Shown here: in pieces, positions 5,618-6,127 of the stretch
Layout: every line of letters starts with the position of its first letter
Position numbering within the stretch: position 1 is the first letter of the stretch
DNA from: DASWHD01 sp036393335
GTDB taxonomy: Bacteria > CG2-30-53-67 > CG2-30-70-394
NCBI GenBank assembly: GCA_036393335.1
Contig: DASWHD010000124.1
Location: 1-6,127, forward strand
Reading direction: 5' to 3'
DNA length: 6,127 nucleotides
Translations under genes and position numbers: made by a program
The notes under the pieces: model-generated
What the model saw: the letters and a program-made list of their open reading frames with translations, nothing else
The model's database searches: none
Told to the model about the DNA's origin: nothing

Positions 5618-5842
5618 ATGAACGAACGCGAGCCGCTACTTTTCCTTCGTCTACCCGAGGTCAAGCGGCGCACGGCGCTGGGTCGGTCAACCATTTATAA
5701 ACGGGTTGAGGAGGGGACATTCCCGGCGCCTGTGCGCATCGGCAGCCGCGCGGTCGCCTGGAGCTCGCACGAAGTGGCCGAGTGGATCGCCTCCACGCTC
5801 GCCTCCGCCCGCATCGCCTCCTCGAACGGCGAGGAGTCGTGA
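5618..5842 (+). CDS. AlpA-family transcriptional regulator / excisionase-like protein
   Basis: The product is 74 aa. ATG 5618 is chosen because GGAG lies at 5608-5611, 6 nt upstream; a GTG at 5606 is in frame but has no ribosome binding site. Residues 10-58 form the MerR-like winged helix-turn-helix of AlpA proteins: 'LRLPEVKRRTALGRSTIYKR' (helix-turn-helix), then 'GTFPAPVRIGSRAVAWSSHEVAEWI' (wing and closing helix). Family members bind DNA to activate integrase or excision functions of P4-like elements, and some serve as recombination directionality factors. The direct repeats just upstream are natural candidate sites. The gene is followed after 3 nt by the prim-pol-like gene, whose Shine-Dalgarno (GAGGAG 5831-5836) is inside this one, so the two are probably translationally coupled. 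Confidence 0.92.
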   Translation: MNEREPLLFLRLPEVKRRTALGRSTIYKRVEEGTFPAPVRIGSRAVAWSSHEVAEWIASTLASARIASSNGEES

Positions 5843-5845
5843 GCC

Positions 5846-6127
5846 ATGGCCGCACACCAAAAAGCCCGCCCCCCGAGCGAAGGGGGAGCGGGCCGAAAAG
5901 CCGCGTCTGGGCAGGCGCGACGCGAGGATATCACCTCCGCCGCGATCGGACGAGAGCCCGCGCCGAATCCATGCCATGCCGCCGCGATCGAGCACATCGA
6001 GGCCGGTCGGCCGGTCATGCCGGTCAACCCGACGAGCAAGCGGCCATTGCTCGCAAGCTGGCGCCACCTTCAGGACCGCTTGCCAACTGCGGAAGAGCTG
6101 GAGGATTGGTTCACCACCTGGCCGGGC
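5846..6127 (+). CDS. Prim-pol-like replication protein, N-terminal part (runs off right edge)
   Basis: There are 94 codons open to the window end, starting at ATG 5846 with GAGGAG at 5831-5836. The first 45 residues are a low-complexity polar/basic leader. From about residue 46 the protein reads 'AAIEHIEAGRPVMPVNP', then TSKRPLLASWRHLQ, then 'LPTAEELEDWFTTWP'. This matches the opening of bifunctional primase/polymerase (prim-pol) N-terminal domains, with a helix, 'G..v.Pl.p..KrPl...W', then 't.eei..Ww...p'. The catalytic acidic residues would lie past the edge, so activity cannot be judged. Such proteins prime DNA replication of plasmids, satellites and phages, often fused to a helicase. An unusually strong hairpin sits in its leader codons (5864-5893). 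Confidence 0.7.
   Translation, partial: MAAHQKARPPSEGGAGRKAASGQARREDITSAAIGREPAPNPCHAAAIEHIEAGRPVMPVNPTSKRPLLASWRHLQDRLPTAEELEDWFTTWPG
5859..5893 (-). terminator. Minus-strand terminator-like hairpin inside the prim-pol leader
   Basis: GCCCGC 5864-5869 and CCCCC 5870-5874 pair with GGGGG 5882-5886 and GCGGGC 5888-5893. The result is an 11-bp stem with one bulged A (5887) and a 7-nt loop. On the minus strand it is followed by five U residues (A-run 5859-5863), giving a full rho-independent terminator shape; on the plus strand there is no U-run. No minus-strand gene that it would end is seen in the window. On the plus strand it would lie 15 nt after the prim-pol start codon and could impede translation. 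Confidence 0.5.

Larger units (their letters stand above)
3866..6127 (+). mobile_element. Integrase-proximal end of a genomic island / P4-like satellite in ssrA
   Basis: Next to the ssrA 3' end come, in order, a P4-type tyrosine integrase, a non-coding stretch with direct repeats, an AlpA-type regulator and the start of a prim-pol-like replication protein, all on the plus strand. This order is typical of P4-like satellites and related integrative islands. The left limit is inferred from the ssrA 3' end; the right limit is outside the window. No capsid, transfer or defence genes are visible in the part shown, so the element's type and cargo remain open. Confidence 0.8.

Overview
The window is GC-rich, tightly packed bacterial DNA. 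Codon use, the chemotaxis/c-di-GMP gene mix and a tmRNA tag ending in ALAA suggest a proteobacterium, most likely a gammaproteobacterium. That placement is inference; nothing here fixes the genus. There are two regions: core chromosome (1 to about 3866) and the start of an integrated genomic island (about 3866 to 6127, running off the right edge).

Region 1 (2-3176, + strand) is a signalling cluster. In order it holds the 3' end of a CheD-like receptor deamidase, an HDOD protein, a single-domain CheY-like receiver, a CheX/CheC-like phosphatase with the ExxN motif, and a receiver-GGDEF protein. The first four are closely spaced and look like one operon; the fifth follows a gap of about 160 bp. 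A plausible scheme is that CheX-like dephosphorylates the CheY-like receiver, CheD tunes chemoreceptors, and the HDOD and GGDEF proteins act as effectors or scaffolds. The GGDEF protein has lost key residues in both domains: Glu replaces the phospho-acceptor Asp, and the first metal Asp and guanine-contact Asn of the GGDEF domain are gone. It is therefore probably a regulator or sensor and not an active cyclase.

Region 2 (3228-3925) holds a small 4-oxalocrotonate tautomerase-family gene on the minus strand. Divergent from it is a complete one-piece tmRNA gene (ssrA, 3523-3866) with a rho-independent terminator behind it. The readable tag is HEPELALAA, unlike the common ANDENYALAA type.

Region 3 (about 3866-6127) is the integrase-proximal end of an island inserted at the 3' end of ssrA. 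It has a P4-type tyrosine integrase with all catalytic residues. A 331-bp gene-free stretch follows, carrying two 52-bp direct repeats spaced 78 bp apart. Next come an AlpA-family regulator and, probably translationally coupled to it, the start of a protein whose visible end resembles a prim-pol (primase/polymerase) domain. Integrase, AlpA and primase are the core of P4-like satellites and related integrative elements. The cargo and the far attachment site lie outside the window.
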